Source: Erythrobacter aureus
GTDB taxonomy: Bacteria > Pseudomonadota > Alphaproteobacteria > Sphingomonadales > Sphingomonadaceae
Assembly: GCF_003355455.1 (NCBI RefSeq)
Contig: NZ_CP031357.1
Location: 2,272,501 to 2,336,500, forward strand
Reading direction: 5' to 3'
Length of the DNA stretch: 64,000 nucleotides
The position numbers and the translations under genes were made by a program. Shown here piece after piece: positions 1-9,510 of this stretch; position 1 is the stretch's first letter, and the number at the start of each line of letters is the position of its first letter. The notes under the pieces are model-generated. The model saw only the letters and a list, made by a program, of their open reading frames with translations. It searched no databases and was not told the DNA's origin.

Positions 1-80
1 TGCTCCTTTTCAGGGGGTTGCGCGGCACGGGCACGGACTTGCCCGCCGAGGGCGCCGCCCCCTTAGAAGGGGGGTCGTGG
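1..80. repeat. C/G-rich palindromic repeats at the window edge
   Basis: Two short C/G-rich half-palindromes lie here: CTCCTTTTCAGGGGGTTG at about 3-20 and a near-palindrome GCCCCCTTAGAAGGGGGG at about 56-74. Their core (C-rich arm, TTCAG or TTAGA loop, G-rich arm, then GGTTG) resembles the repeat arms around the DUF559 ORF at 12,139-12,554. No gene is visible in positions 1-184. Whether these are copies of the same family is inference from eye alignment. Confidence 0.4.
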
Positions 81-122
81 CGAGTCAACAAGAGGGAGGT
101 ACCGAAACAGCCTCTATGACGC

Positions 123-161
123 AAAAAAGCCTCCCGACCCCATGGAAGGGCCAAGAGGCTT
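123..161 (-). terminator. Rho-independent terminator of the ydbH-ynbE-ydbL operon
   Basis: Read on the minus strand, a 14-bp stem with a few G-U pairs (arms AAGCCTCTTGGCCC and GGGTCGGGAGGCTT, loop of 7) is followed by a run of T. It lies 24 bases past the ydbL stop codon, in the right orientation to end that operon. Confidence 0.8.
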
Positions 162-184
162 CTGACTTTTGGCGCGCCCGGGGC

Positions 185-574
185 TTATGGGCAGCGCGGA
201 TCGCGCATCGGCGCGCCTGCACCGCGCGTCTGCCAGCTGCCGTCGGGCGCCTGGTACTTTTCACCTGGCTTGGTCGCGAGGATCGCCTGGCAACCCGCCG
301 TCAGCGCATATTCCTCGAGCGTGGCGTTGTTGGCCTGCGCGCGTTCGGAATAGACCGCGCGACGCTTGATGTTGATATCGTTCACGATCCGCTTGAGCTC
401 CGGCGTTTCGGAACCGACGACACCGAGATAGCCATCCATCTTCTCGCCCACCTGGCCAGCGGCACGCGCGGCAGCATAGGCCGGGTCGCGCTGGGCATAT
501 GCAGGTGCGACAAATCCGCCGAGCGCCGTGGCGACAGCCGCAGCCGCCAGCATCGATTTCGTGAGTCTGTTCAT
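185..574 (-). CDS. ydbL: YdbL family periplasmic protein (DUF1318)
   Basis: A 129-residue secreted protein. Residues 1-27 form a signal peptide (basic MNRLTK start, alanine-rich core, AYA before Gln28). The mature part matches YdbL/DUF1318 in length and in its run of Ala/Gly-Glu-Lys and NxIN/KRR segments. In Escherichia coli YdbL is a periplasmic partner that controls multimerisation of the lipoprotein YnbE in the YdbH-YnbE envelope bridge. It is the last gene after ydbH and ynbE. An in-frame ATG at 586 overlaps the ynbE stop as TGATG; I prefer the ATG at 574 because it gives a standard signal peptide. A terminator follows. Confidence 0.85.
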   Translation of the reverse strand: MNRLTKSMLAAAAVATALGGFVAPAYAQRDPAYAAARAAGQVGEKMDGYLGVVGSETPELKRIVNDINIKRRAVYSERAQANNATLEEYALTAGCQAILATKPGEKYQAPDGSWQTRGAGAPMRDPRCP

Positions 575-585
575 TGTATCACCCA

Positions 586-780
586 TCAGAAAATATCCGC
601 GTTATCCTCAATCGTATTGCCCGCATCCTCGGCCAGCCGGTAAATCACCTCCTGGCGGATGTTGACGTTCAGCTCGATCACGATCGGCTCTTCGGGCGCA
701 TTGACAGTGATGCACCCGCCGAGCGCGGTCGCGGCAAGCGTGGCGCCAGCCATCCTTCCGGTCAATTTGGCATGATTCAT
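586..780 (-). CDS. ynbE: YnbE family outer-membrane lipoprotein
   Basis: A 64-residue lipoprotein with an N-terminal hydrophobic signal and lipobox ALGGC, so Cys23 would be lipidated. The short mature part (ITVNAPEEPIVIELNVNIRQEVIYRL) is typical of YnbE. In E. coli YnbE multimers extend the AsmA-like protein YdbH to the outer membrane for phospholipid transport. A GTG at 789 overlaps the ydbH stop as GTGA and is an alternative start; the ATG at 780 has GAGGG just upstream and is preferred. It lies between ydbH and ydbL, the usual three-gene order. Confidence 0.85.
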   Translation of the reverse strand: MNHAKLTGRMAGATLAATALGGCITVNAPEEPIVIELNVNIRQEVIYRLAEDAGNTIEDNADIF

Positions 781-785
781 AGCCC

Positions 786-3700
786 TCACTCGCTTTCCTG
801 CTCCTGAATGGTGGGTTCATCGGGGACGATATCCCCCGGGTCGATATCGGGTTCGGCCTCTTCGCCGGTGATCGAGCGGCGCAAAAATCGCGTGCCATCG
901 TCCGACAGGAGCCCCAGTTCGCGCGGATCGCGCACCGAGGCGGGATCGTAGAGCGACTTGAGACTGGTCAGCAATTGGTAGAACTGCGCCTTGATATTGA
1001 TACGGAACTGCAAGGGCAGCGCGGCCAATCGCTTGGTAATGAAATTGGACTTGGCGCGATCACCCTGCTTGACGCCGTCGAAACGCACGCGAGTCACGAT
1101 TTCGCCGGTCAGCGGGCCTTCCATGATGACGCGCATCTGCGAGTAATCGAGGCTCTTCAGGGCATCGAAAGCGAAATTGGCGATCGGCGAGAGGTCCTCG
1201 TAACTCAGTTCGCCGACATAGGATATATTGCCTCCCGGCGGTCGGGAGATCAGAACCCCGGTGTCGATCCGGCCATTGCCATCGGCATCGAACACGATCG
1301 GTACTGTCCCATCGAACAACCCGCTGGCGGACAGATTTTCGAACTCCATCTCGGCTACAAAGGTCGCGGCATCCAGTCCGACAATCTCGAAAATGTACCG
1401 CCGCTCTTCGCTTATGCCGAGATTGAGGTCGACCTCGCGCAGGATTAGCTGCCCACCCATGAAGGGCCAGCTCCCACCCGAGACCGCCAGCAATTCGCCA
1501 TTGCGCAATTCGAACTCGACCTCGCCGTCCAGGACTTCGATCCCGGGATTGACCGAAGCGACGCGAATCTTCTGGCCCGGCGCGGTCGTGAGGTTCAGCA
1601 AGTCGGTGAATTCCACAGTGCCGCTGGCCCCCTCGACCGGACCAAAAGCGGCAGCGAAATCGAGATCGTCGCTGGAGAAGGCACCCGAGCTGGTAATCGT
1701 CCCGTCAGACGCCCAGTCGATACGCCCCTGTCCGGTGACGACACCTTCGGCATTGGCGATGACGCCGAATGTCAGCTGCGAAAGCTGGCCCGGCTGAAGA
1801 CGGTCGTCAAACTGCAATCCCGGGACATCGATAGTGGCATGCCCTCGGCTGCTCTCCAGATTGTGGCGGATATCGACGATCGTGACGAGCCGGTCGCTCG
1901 CCGGATTGCGCATCCGTGCACGCGCGTCGATTACGTTATCGATCAGCGTCAAGCTCGCCTCGCGTGCGACGAGCGGTTCGAAGCGCGGCGGATTTTCACG
2001 ATCGACCAGAGTGAACTCGGCCCCGTCGATCGACAGTTCGCCGCCCGCAAAACGCCATTTCCCGCTGGTCTGTTCAAGATTCATCGGAACCGCAGCCAGC
2101 AGGATATCGGCATCGGTGAAAGTACCCGATATATCCTCGCCGAGACGTCCTTCGAGGCCGGACACGCGGAACCGGCTGGGTGCATCCGGTGGCCCCAGCG
2201 CGACGTCTATCGAGCGCGCGGTCACGACACCGGGATAAGCGAAGCCGACCGGGCCGGAAGCGAGCCGAATGGGCGTCTCCCCGAGATGGCCTTCCAGATC
2301 GAGCGATGGCGCTCCTGCCGCGATCCGCATCCCGCCAGCATCGTTCTGCAAGATCGGGCGCCCACGGGGCGGGCATAGTGTGAAGCCCCGCTTTTCGAAG
2401 GACAGATTGGCCAGTTCCAGACGATCGAATCGCAGGTCCACGCACTTGCGCCACATCGACAAACGCCCGCTATCGTATCGCCCTTCGACAGGTAACAGGA
2501 GGTTCGTGGCCGAACCGCCAGGGAGCGTGCCGCTCGCCAGCACCCTGCCGGAAAAGCCCAGCGCCCCGCCCGCGCCTTGCGCGATCACGACCTGCGGCAC
2601 GCTGAGCGCTGCATCACCCGCCTCATACCGTTCCATCGCCAGGCGAAAGATCGATCCTCCCGATTCGCTCCGCTCCATCCGTCCGGACACGCGCGGCATA
2701 TTCGTGCCGCCGGTGGCGATATTGCCCGCGACACGGGGCATCTCATCGCCTTGGGCGGCAATCTCGACGCGGGATAGGGAGATGAGCCGGGCACCGCTCC
2801 CGCCGCGCAGTTCGGCTCTTGGCGTCAGGAGCGAATAGCCGTTCGGGTCAAGGCGCAGCCGTACCTCCGCATTCAGCGCGCTACCGCGGGTTTCCGCCTG
2901 CAGCGCTCTCGCCAGTTTACGGGTGAGCGGAGCGATGAACGTCCCGTCGCCTGTCTTTGCGAGCGATTCCACCGTGGCGATCAGTTCGCGGCCCAGCCGC
3001 AGACCATTACCCTCCAACTCGCCATCGAGCTGGAGGCGCTCGAAACCGTCGCTCGCGCGAAACTGCCCTTCGGCAGTCAAGACCGCGGCCAATGCTTGCG
3101 GCGTATCGACTCCGCGCGCCGCGAGCGAGAAGCGCGCGGTGGTCAACCGATCACGCATCTGTGCGCGCACAGTACCGAGCATCGCCGATGCAGAATTTTC
3201 CGCTATCCGCGTCTCGCCACCCTCGAGCCGCGCCTCGATCGAAGGATTGGACAGCCGCGTATCCGCCGCAACGGTGAGGTCCATCGCATAATTCGCCAGC
3301 TTGAGAGACCGTTCCTCGCAGATGAGCGATGCAAGGCGGAGCGGGCCGGAGAATTGCGGCTCTCCCGAAATGGTGGTGAGCTTGCCATAGGCGCTCACGC
3401 GCCCCGTTTCGCATCCTTCGACGACCAATTCGGGAGCGATCGCGGCCAGCGCCCCTTCCCAGCCATGGCTGACCAGTCCCGATCCGGCGAGGCTGAGCCC
3501 GATCGGACCGTAATCGGTTTCCACCAGCCCGCGCCCGTCGCGGATTGTAAGGTTCAGGTTCGGCAGACCGGCCGGTTCCTCGCTGGGTCCGAAAAGCAGG
3601 CTGTCGAGGGCTCCGAAAGTGAGCTCCCCGTTACGAAAAGCACCGTAGATCCGCGGCTCCACCAGCGTGACGCCGCCGATTTCCGGAGTGCCGAACCGGT

Positions 3701-4013
3701 GGCGCAGGCTGACGATGACACGTTTGGCCGTGAAATCGGGCTCATCGGGATCGCCTAGGACAACATCGGAAAATATCTGCGTCTGCCCGCCTACCCGATC
3801 GATCGTGTAGGTGGCCGGAATACCATTGGCGTCGAGCTGATCGCGGATGATATCATCGACGATACTCTCGCGAGAAAACCAGGCCGCTATGCCAGCGGCC
3901 ACGAGCAAGGCGAGCAGAATGCCGGGTATGGCCCAGCGCTTCTGCTGCCAGCGTGCGCGGCGGACGAGATCGTCTTCTACCGCCACCGGATTGTCGTTTG
4001 CGTCCCGCTCCAT
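786..4013 (-). CDS. ydbH: YdbH-type AsmA-like envelope-spanning protein
   Basis: A 1,075-residue protein with one transmembrane helix at about residues 27-46 after a charged N terminus, then a very long periplasmic beta-rich region. The C-terminal third (GNGRIDTGVLISRPPGGNISYVG and the following YSQMRV...VRFDGVK) is the conserved YdbH end. YdbH belongs to the AsmA-like bridge proteins thought to carry phospholipids from inner to outer membrane, here with YnbE and YdbL encoded directly downstream. The reading frame extends upstream to 4,268, but the ATG at 4,013 places the charged tail and membrane helix correctly and avoids overlapping radC on the other strand. Confidence 0.85.
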   Translation of the reverse strand: MERDANDNPVAVEDDLVRRARWQQKRWAIPGILLALLVAAGIAAWFSRESIVDDIIRDQLDANGIPATYTIDRVGGQTQIFSDVVLGDPDEPDFTAKRVIVSLRHRFGTPEIGGVTLVEPRIYGAFRNGELTFGALDSLLFGPSEEPAGLPNLNLTIRDGRGLVETDYGPIGLSLAGSGLVSHGWEGALAAIAPELVVEGCETGRVSAYGKLTTISGEPQFSGPLRLASLICEERSLKLANYAMDLTVAADTRLSNPSIEARLEGGETRIAENSASAMLGTVRAQMRDRLTTARFSLAARGVDTPQALAAVLTAEGQFRASDGFERLQLDGELEGNGLRLGRELIATVESLAKTGDGTFIAPLTRKLARALQAETRGSALNAEVRLRLDPNGYSLLTPRAELRGGSGARLISLSRVEIAAQGDEMPRVAGNIATGGTNMPRVSGRMERSESGGSIFRLAMERYEAGDAALSVPQVVIAQGAGGALGFSGRVLASGTLPGGSATNLLLPVEGRYDSGRLSMWRKCVDLRFDRLELANLSFEKRGFTLCPPRGRPILQNDAGGMRIAAGAPSLDLEGHLGETPIRLASGPVGFAYPGVVTARSIDVALGPPDAPSRFRVSGLEGRLGEDISGTFTDADILLAAVPMNLEQTSGKWRFAGGELSIDGAEFTLVDRENPPRFEPLVAREASLTLIDNVIDARARMRNPASDRLVTIVDIRHNLESSRGHATIDVPGLQFDDRLQPGQLSQLTFGVIANAEGVVTGQGRIDWASDGTITSSGAFSSDDLDFAAAFGPVEGASGTVEFTDLLNLTTAPGQKIRVASVNPGIEVLDGEVEFELRNGELLAVSGGSWPFMGGQLILREVDLNLGISEERRYIFEIVGLDAATFVAEMEFENLSASGLFDGTVPIVFDADGNGRIDTGVLISRPPGGNISYVGELSYEDLSPIANFAFDALKSLDYSQMRVIMEGPLTGEIVTRVRFDGVKQGDRAKSNFITKRLAALPLQFRINIKAQFYQLLTSLKSLYDPASVRDPRELGLLSDDGTRFLRRSITGEEAEPDIDPGDIVPDEPTIQEQESE

Positions 4014-4073
4014 CGAACCCACACTTGCGCCTTGTGCTCTCCAAAGGCAATGCAAGTGCCGGAAACGCCGTGC

Positions 4074-4784
4074 ATGGGGGAATGGTTGCCGGGGAATCGA
4101 AAAAAATCGGCAGAACATGCTGGCAAAGGCCATCGCGATCGGCTCCGCCAGCGATTGCTGTCGGGCGGAGCCGAGGCCCTCGCCGACTACGAATTGCTCG
4201 AATTCCTGCTGTTTTCCGCCATTCGCCAAGGCGACACAAAACCGCTCGCCAAGTTGTTGATCGCGCATTTCGGCTCGCTGTCAGCCGTTTTGGCGGCCGA
4301 CCCTCGGGCGCTCCAACAGGTAAAAGGCTTGGGCGAAGCGAGCGCCGCTGCGCTATACGCAGTCAACCTCGCGGCAAAACGCATGGCCCGCGGCGCGGTG
4401 CAGGACAAGCCGGTGCTCGGCAGTTGGCAGGCCCTGCTCGATTATCTCGCGATCGACATGGCGCACCTCAATCATGAACGGGTCCGCGTCCTCTATCTCA
4501 ATACGCAGAATCGACTGATCCTCGATCATCTGCTGGGTGAAGGGTCGATCGACGAAGCCGCAATCCATCCGCGCGAAATCATTCGCAAGGCGTTCGACAT
4601 CGGCGCGACCGCGCTGATTCTCGTGCACAATCACCCCAGCGGCAGCCCCGAACCCAGCCGGGCGGACATCGCCATCACGTCGCGCATTGCAGAGGCGGGA
4701 CGTCTGCTGGGCGTGACCGTGCACGACCACATCATCATCGGGCGTCAAGGCAACGTATCCTTGCGCGCAAAAGGGCTTATCTAA
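4074..4784 (+). CDS. radC: RadC family JAB/MPN-domain protein
   Basis: About 236 residues. An N-terminal helix-hairpin-helix-like part (GHRDRLRQRLL, then VKGLGEASAAAL) precedes a C-terminal MPN domain with the metal motif HNHPSGSPEPSRAD at about residues 184-197. The family (UPF0758) was named for a DNA-repair phenotype, but its biochemical role is unsettled. ATGs at 4,032, 4,050 and 4,074 are all possible starts; conserved sequence begins only after all of them. It is divergent from ydbH, and its stop lies 13 bases from the stop of the convergent gene at 4,798. Confidence 0.85.
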   Translation: MGEWLPGNRKKSAEHAGKGHRDRLRQRLLSGGAEALADYELLEFLLFSAIRQGDTKPLAKLLIAHFGSLSAVLAADPRALQQVKGLGEASAAALYAVNLAAKRMARGAVQDKPVLGSWQALLDYLAIDMAHLNHERVRVLYLNTQNRLILDHLLGEGSIDEAAIHPREIIRKAFDIGATALILVHNHPSGSPEPSRADIAITSRIAEAGRLLGVTVHDHIIIGRQGNVSLRAKGLI

Positions 4785-4797
4785 AACCCGGCGGGAC

Positions 4798-7578
4798 CTA
4801 GAATTTCAGGCCCCACGCCGCGTAGGTTTCAGCCAGGGACGGCCTGATGGACAGTGCCAGGTCGATATCCTCCTGGCCAGCATCATCACCCTGCATCACT
4901 CTGACCACACCACGCAAGAGACGCGACTCGGCTAAACCGGGGCTGGCCACCAGGACCGAGTTCAGATCGGCCAGTGCCGCATCAAGATCACCAAGACGCA
5001 GATGGGCGAAAGCGCGGCTGTCGAGCACGCCGGGAGCGTACTCGCTTTTCTCGACCGCCCCTACACAGGTCTTCATTCTGTCCGGGTTCACGATATCGAA
5101 TGTGGCCGCGTGCCAGCAGATCGCATTCAGCAGTGGACCATCGCCCGGACGGCGAACCAACAGGTCTTTGAGCAGACGAAGCCCTTCTTCGGCTTCGCCC
5201 GACCATCCAAGCGCAGTCGCCATGGCAGTTTCCGCAGAGACCGGGTCGTCGGTTAGCGCACGATACTCCTCGGCCAACTGCAAGCCCTCGTCCGTCCGCC
5301 CCAACAGCGCGAGCAGTTCGATTTGGCTGTGGTAGGTCTCGCCCTTCCCGCTGAGCTCCTCGTACATTTGCAAATCGGCAAGCGCGGCTTCGAGATCGCC
5401 CATTTGGCGATGAAGGAAGGAACGGTCTCCGTAGAGAGCGCTGGTCGCCTCGATTTGGAGTGCCGCATTGATGTCTTCGAGCGCCCCTGCGAAATCGAAA
5501 ACGCCCGAACGGAAGTTCGCGCGATTGAGCAACTGTCGAGACTCGTCCGGTTCCGCCTCGGCGATTAGCCGCGCATAGGCCGCCTCCAGCGCCGTCAGTC
5601 GTTTGCGCTGCGGCCCGGTATATTCCCACGCCTGTTGCACGTCCCCGGTGGATTTCAGCACCGGAAGCGCGCGATCGAATCTAACCAATTCCCGGCGCGC
5701 GGCGGATAGATCGGTGGCCGGTAGCTCGTCGGCAACACTGCGCATGGTTTGCATCAGCGTGAAGCGCGCATCCTCGATTTGCGCATCTGACGCCAGTTCC
5801 ACCCCACCGATGGTTTGCGTCGCCTTACCAGCCCCGTCGATCCGAAAATTCTCGTCGCCTTCGGGAAGCAGTATTTCGAACTCGCTGCGATAAAAGAGCG
5901 GTCCGTTGAGCCGCAAAGGTATGCCCTTCCACGCCGCGCGTGCACGGTCGGCATCGAAGTTCACCATGCGGGCCGCTTCCGAGGGTATGTCGAGTTCGTA
6001 AATCGAACGATCCCTGCGCCACGAAGTCGTGCGAATACCCCTGGCACTGATCGTTGCGACACCCGTATCCGCATCGTACCGGACCGAGGGTTGGTACAGT
6101 GCCATGTCGCCGATAACTGAATGCAGCCCCGATGACACGGCATCCTCAATCACGGTTTCATCGTTCTGTTCGGCGATCACTCGCCACGGTGCGCCCGCTA
6201 CGCCGCGGAACTCGACTTCGACATCGACCAATGCCGGCAAGACGACGCCGGCACGTTGATCCAGGCTGATCCGCACGATGCGATCGGGCGTCGATTGCGG
6301 GCGCGATCCGAGCGCCATCAGAGATGCGCCTTCGTTCCGCAAGGGCAGCGCGTAGTGAAATCGCGGGATCGTATCAATCGTATCGGCCCGCGTGCCCGAT
6401 CCCGTACCATCCAGCCAATAGCTCTGACCGGCGATTTCCGCACGCACGATCATATGGTCGAAGTTGCCCGGAATAGGGGCAAGGTCAGGCAAGATATCGC
6501 CCCCTTTCGACCGCACCAGGACAACCTCGGAAGGCACCTCGAGTTCGCGCAACATGGCCAGCAGCAAGACCGATTTGGCCTTGCAATCACCGTACCGCTT
6601 TTCCCACGTTTCCTGGGGCATTTGCGGAAGGTAATTTCCACCGTCGAGACCATTGGAAAGATAGCTGATTTCGTCCTGCACGACGCGCAAAGCCGTTGCC
6701 GCGCGCTCGAGCGGATCGTCGCTCGCCCCGGCTATGCGCGCGATCTCGTCTGCCAGCGCTCCGCTGCCCACCGTCCCGGCGACGTCGTAATGCGAGGCCA
6801 TCTGGCGCGACACGTCCCGCCAATCTGCATAGGTTCCCAACTGCATGAGATTGCCGGCCAAGTACCGATCTGGCGCGTCCGACGGCATTTCGGTGGGCTT
6901 GGCCACCGGCAGGTCGGCTTCCCAGATATAGAACCCATCGACGAGCTTGGGTTCAGGCACCTCCGCGTCCCCGAGCCGCACGCGACTCACCGGAAGGTCC
7001 CGCGGCCAGGAAACACGAACCCGGCCAACCGCCAGCGGAAACGGCTTGGCGATCAGGGCCGCAAACCATTGAACATGATCACCCATAGCCTGATCCTGCA
7101 CCGTAGTCGAATAGGCGAGCCGCAATACATCGCCGATTCGTGCACCGGCGACCGGCATGGTCGCAGTCAGCATTCCGTCGAGCATCCGCGATTCGAGCTT
7201 TGCTTCGCGCCGCAAGACCTCGAACCGTTGATCTCCGGCCAATAAGTCGATGTTCTGCCCGTCGCGCATCAGCTCGGCGCGGTGCACACGCAGATCTCCC
7301 TTGTCGGGCATCCAGGATGCGGCGAGGGTCCCCAGTTGAGTCAGCGCCTCGGGTGAATCGAGCGCGATCGCGGTTTCCCGATACGTCCACAGCTGACCAT
7401 CTTCGATTGTCGACTGCTCATCGATCAAGATGATCGGGGAACCGGAAGCGCGCGACGTGTCGTCGATCGTCGCGGCTTCCACCCATGCAGGAGTAGCCTC
7501 GTAGAGAACGGTCTCACCAGCAAAAGCGGAGGATGCCGATAAGGCAATAAACGAAACGGCAGCTATTTGGCGACGCAT
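4798..7578 (-). CDS. DUF3857 / transglutaminase-like / TPR periplasmic protein
   Basis: A 926-residue exported protein. A signal peptide (MRRQIAAVSF...SSAFA, residues 1-20) is followed by a DUF3857 domain to about 250, a transglutaminase-like domain at about 270-420 and TPR-like helical repeats from about 650 to the end. The likely catalytic triad is Cys332 (GDCK), His375 (FDHM) and Asp390 (WLDG). DUF3857/transglutaminase proteins are common in Bacteroidetes and sphingomonads; their substrates are unknown. The longer reading frame to 7,725 is rejected because the ATG at 7,578 starts a clear signal peptide. Confidence 0.8.
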   Translation of the reverse strand: MRRQIAAVSFIALSASSAFAGETVLYEATPAWVEAATIDDTSRASGSPIILIDEQSTIEDGQLWTYRETAIALDSPEALTQLGTLAASWMPDKGDLRVHRAELMRDGQNIDLLAGDQRFEVLRREAKLESRMLDGMLTATMPVAGARIGDVLRLAYSTTVQDQAMGDHVQWFAALIAKPFPLAVGRVRVSWPRDLPVSRVRLGDAEVPEPKLVDGFYIWEADLPVAKPTEMPSDAPDRYLAGNLMQLGTYADWRDVSRQMASHYDVAGTVGSGALADEIARIAGASDDPLERAATALRVVQDEISYLSNGLDGGNYLPQMPQETWEKRYGDCKAKSVLLLAMLRELEVPSEVVLVRSKGGDILPDLAPIPGNFDHMIVRAEIAGQSYWLDGTGSGTRADTIDTIPRFHYALPLRNEGASLMALGSRPQSTPDRIVRISLDQRAGVVLPALVDVEVEFRGVAGAPWRVIAEQNDETVIEDAVSSGLHSVIGDMALYQPSVRYDADTGVATISARGIRTTSWRRDRSIYELDIPSEAARMVNFDADRARAAWKGIPLRLNGPLFYRSEFEILLPEGDENFRIDGAGKATQTIGGVELASDAQIEDARFTLMQTMRSVADELPATDLSAARRELVRFDRALPVLKSTGDVQQAWEYTGPQRKRLTALEAAYARLIAEAEPDESRQLLNRANFRSGVFDFAGALEDINAALQIEATSALYGDRSFLHRQMGDLEAALADLQMYEELSGKGETYHSQIELLALLGRTDEGLQLAEEYRALTDDPVSAETAMATALGWSGEAEEGLRLLKDLLVRRPGDGPLLNAICWHAATFDIVNPDRMKTCVGAVEKSEYAPGVLDSRAFAHLRLGDLDAALADLNSVLVASPGLAESRLLRGVVRVMQGDDAGQEDIDLALSIRPSLAETYAAWGLKF

Positions 7579-7774
7579 GCAGAAGACCCTGTTTGATTGC
7601 TGAATTTCGACTTTATTTGGAACTGTATTGTTTGCCAACGGCTTGTCGACAAAACAAATCGCTTCGCTCGGTCGCGGGTCGAAACATTCGTGCCCCTCGT
7701 CCCGTGCCTGCCTTGCTTTTCGCATCGCACATCCTTAGCGGGCTGGCTCGTTCCTCTCTTAGTCGGAGCTCCCC

Positions 7775-9085
7775 ATGGTCCCCCGTTACGCCCGTCCCGA
7801 AATGTCCGCCCTGTGGGAGCCGGAGGCGAAGTATCGCATCTGGTTCGAGATCGAGGCCCACGCGACGGAGAAGCTCGGCGAACTGGGCGTCGTGCCGGAA
7901 AGTGCCGCAAAGGCTCTGTGGGACTGGTGGGCAACCGATCCCGCAATCGATGTCGAGGCGATCGATGCGATCGAAGCGGTGACCAAGCACGATGTGATCG
8001 CCTTTCTGACCTGGGTTGCGGATAATGTCGGCGACGAGGCCCGTTTCATGCATCAGGGAATGACCTCCAGCGATGTGCTCGATACGACGCTGGCGGTACA
8101 GCTCGCGCGTTCGGCGGACATCCTGCTGGCGGACTTGGATGCGCTGCTCACCGCGATCCGGCGCCGCGCCGAAGAGCACAAATACACGCCGACCATCGGC
8201 CGCAGCCACGGCATCCATGCGGAACCGGTCACCTTTGGTCTCAAGCTGGCGCAGGCCTATGCCGAATTCGACCGGTGCAAAAAGCGCCTGATCGCCGCGC
8301 GCGAGGAAATCGCCACTTGCGCGATTTCCGGCGCTGTCGGCACTTTCGCCAATATCGACCCGCTGGTCGAGCAGCACGTCGCGGACAAGCTGGGCCTATC
8401 GGTCGAACCGGTTTCGACGCAGGTCATCCCGCGCGACCGCCATGCCATGTTCTTTTCGACCCTGGCCGTGATTGCCGGTTCGATCGAACGTCTCGCTGTC
8501 GAAGTGCGCCACTTGCAGCGCACTGAAGTTCTTGAAGCGGAGGAATATTTCTCGCCCGGCCAGAAGGGGTCGAGCGCGATGCCGCATAAGCGCAACCCGA
8601 TCCTGACCGAAAACCTCACCGGCCAGGCGCGCATGATCCGCGCCTATGCCCTGCCTGCTTTGGAAAACGTGGCGCTGTGGCACGAGCGCGATATTTCGCA
8701 CTCTTCTGTAGAGCGTTTCATAGGCCCCGATGCCTGCATCACGCTCGACTTCGCGCTCGCGCGCCTCACCAGCGTGATCGACAAGCTGCTGGTCTATCCC
8801 GATCGTATGCAAGCGAACATGGATCGCATGGGCGGCCTTATCCATTCGCAGCGCGTATTGCTGGCTCTGACTCAGAACGGTGTCAGCCGCGAGGACGCCT
8901 ACCGCCTGGTGCAACGCAATGCGATGAAAGTCTGGGAATCGGATGGCAAGCTGATGCTGCTCGACCTGCTCAAGCAGGACGAAGAGGTGACGGCGGCGCT
9001 GTCGGAACAGCAGCTCGAGGAGAAATTCGACCTCGAATACCACTTCAAGCACGTGGATACGATCTTCGCGCGGGTCTTCGGCTAG
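7775..9085 (+). CDS. purB: Adenylosuccinate lyase
   Basis: A 436-residue cytosolic enzyme of purine synthesis. It cleaves SAICAR to AICAR and adenylosuccinate to AMP, releasing fumarate. The superfamily signature GSSAMPHKRNP, carrying the catalytic serine loop, lies at about residue 266. TSSDVLDT and the GRSHGIHAEP segment with the active-site histidine are also present. Length fits the bacterial short form. GGAG lies eight bases before the ATG. It precedes the lapA-pyrF-trp operon on the same strand with a 56-base gap. Confidence 0.95.
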   Translation: MVPRYARPEMSALWEPEAKYRIWFEIEAHATEKLGELGVVPESAAKALWDWWATDPAIDVEAIDAIEAVTKHDVIAFLTWVADNVGDEARFMHQGMTSSDVLDTTLAVQLARSADILLADLDALLTAIRRRAEEHKYTPTIGRSHGIHAEPVTFGLKLAQAYAEFDRCKKRLIAAREEIATCAISGAVGTFANIDPLVEQHVADKLGLSVEPVSTQVIPRDRHAMFFSTLAVIAGSIERLAVEVRHLQRTEVLEAEEYFSPGQKGSSAMPHKRNPILTENLTGQARMIRAYALPALENVALWHERDISHSSVERFIGPDACITLDFALARLTSVIDKLLVYPDRMQANMDRMGGLIHSQRVLLALTQNGVSREDAYRLVQRNAMKVWESDGKLMLLDLLKQDEEVTAALSEQQLEEKFDLEYHFKHVDTIFARVFG

Positions 9086-9141
9086 ACGCACGCGCTCGCG
9101 CGGCCTAGCATTGGCTCAACGGACATAAGGGGAAGCCTCAT

Positions 9142-9510
9142 ATGCAGATCGTGCGCACCATCGTCTGGGCCTTGCTGCTCTTCGCCTTGCTGGCTTTCAG
9201 CTTCTTCAACTGGAAGCCTGTCGAGGTGCAGATCTGGTCCAATCTCGTGCTCGAAACCAAATTGCCTGCCTTGGTCATCGTCGCCTTCCTGCTGGGTCTG
9301 GTTCCGATGTGGTTGCTGCACCGGGCGAGCAAATGGCGCGCGGCACGGCGCATCAGCGCGCTCGAAACGGCGACGAACCGACTGGCCACGCCCGCGCCTG
9401 CGCCCGTTGCGAAGGACGCGCCTGTGCCCGGAGCACCGGACGCACAGGGCCAGGCTTCCGCATCCGCGCCGAACAATCCTGTCGATCCTGAGCCTTCGAA
9501 ACCGGCATGA
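9142..9510 (+). CDS. LapA domain inner-membrane protein
   Basis: A 122-residue membrane protein with two transmembrane helices (about residues 6-22 and 40-58) separated by FNWKPVEVQIW, a pattern typical of the LapA domain (formerly DUF1049). The C-terminal third is low-complexity Ala/Pro. In E. coli LapA works with LapB in control of lipopolysaccharide synthesis; the role of this short alphaproteobacterial form is not established. AAGGGGAA precedes the start. Its stop overlaps the pyrF start as ATGA, so the two are probably translationally coupled. Confidence 0.8.
   Translation: MQIVRTIVWALLLFALLAFSFFNWKPVEVQIWSNLVLETKLPALVIVAFLLGLVPMWLLHRASKWRAARRISALETATNRLATPAPAPVAKDAPVPGAPDAQGQASASAPNNPVDPEPSKPA

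Noticed and set aside
6256..7245. Long plus-strand frame opposite the DUF3857/transglutaminase gene
   Set aside because: Antisense shadow of a well-supported gene; no domain in the translation.
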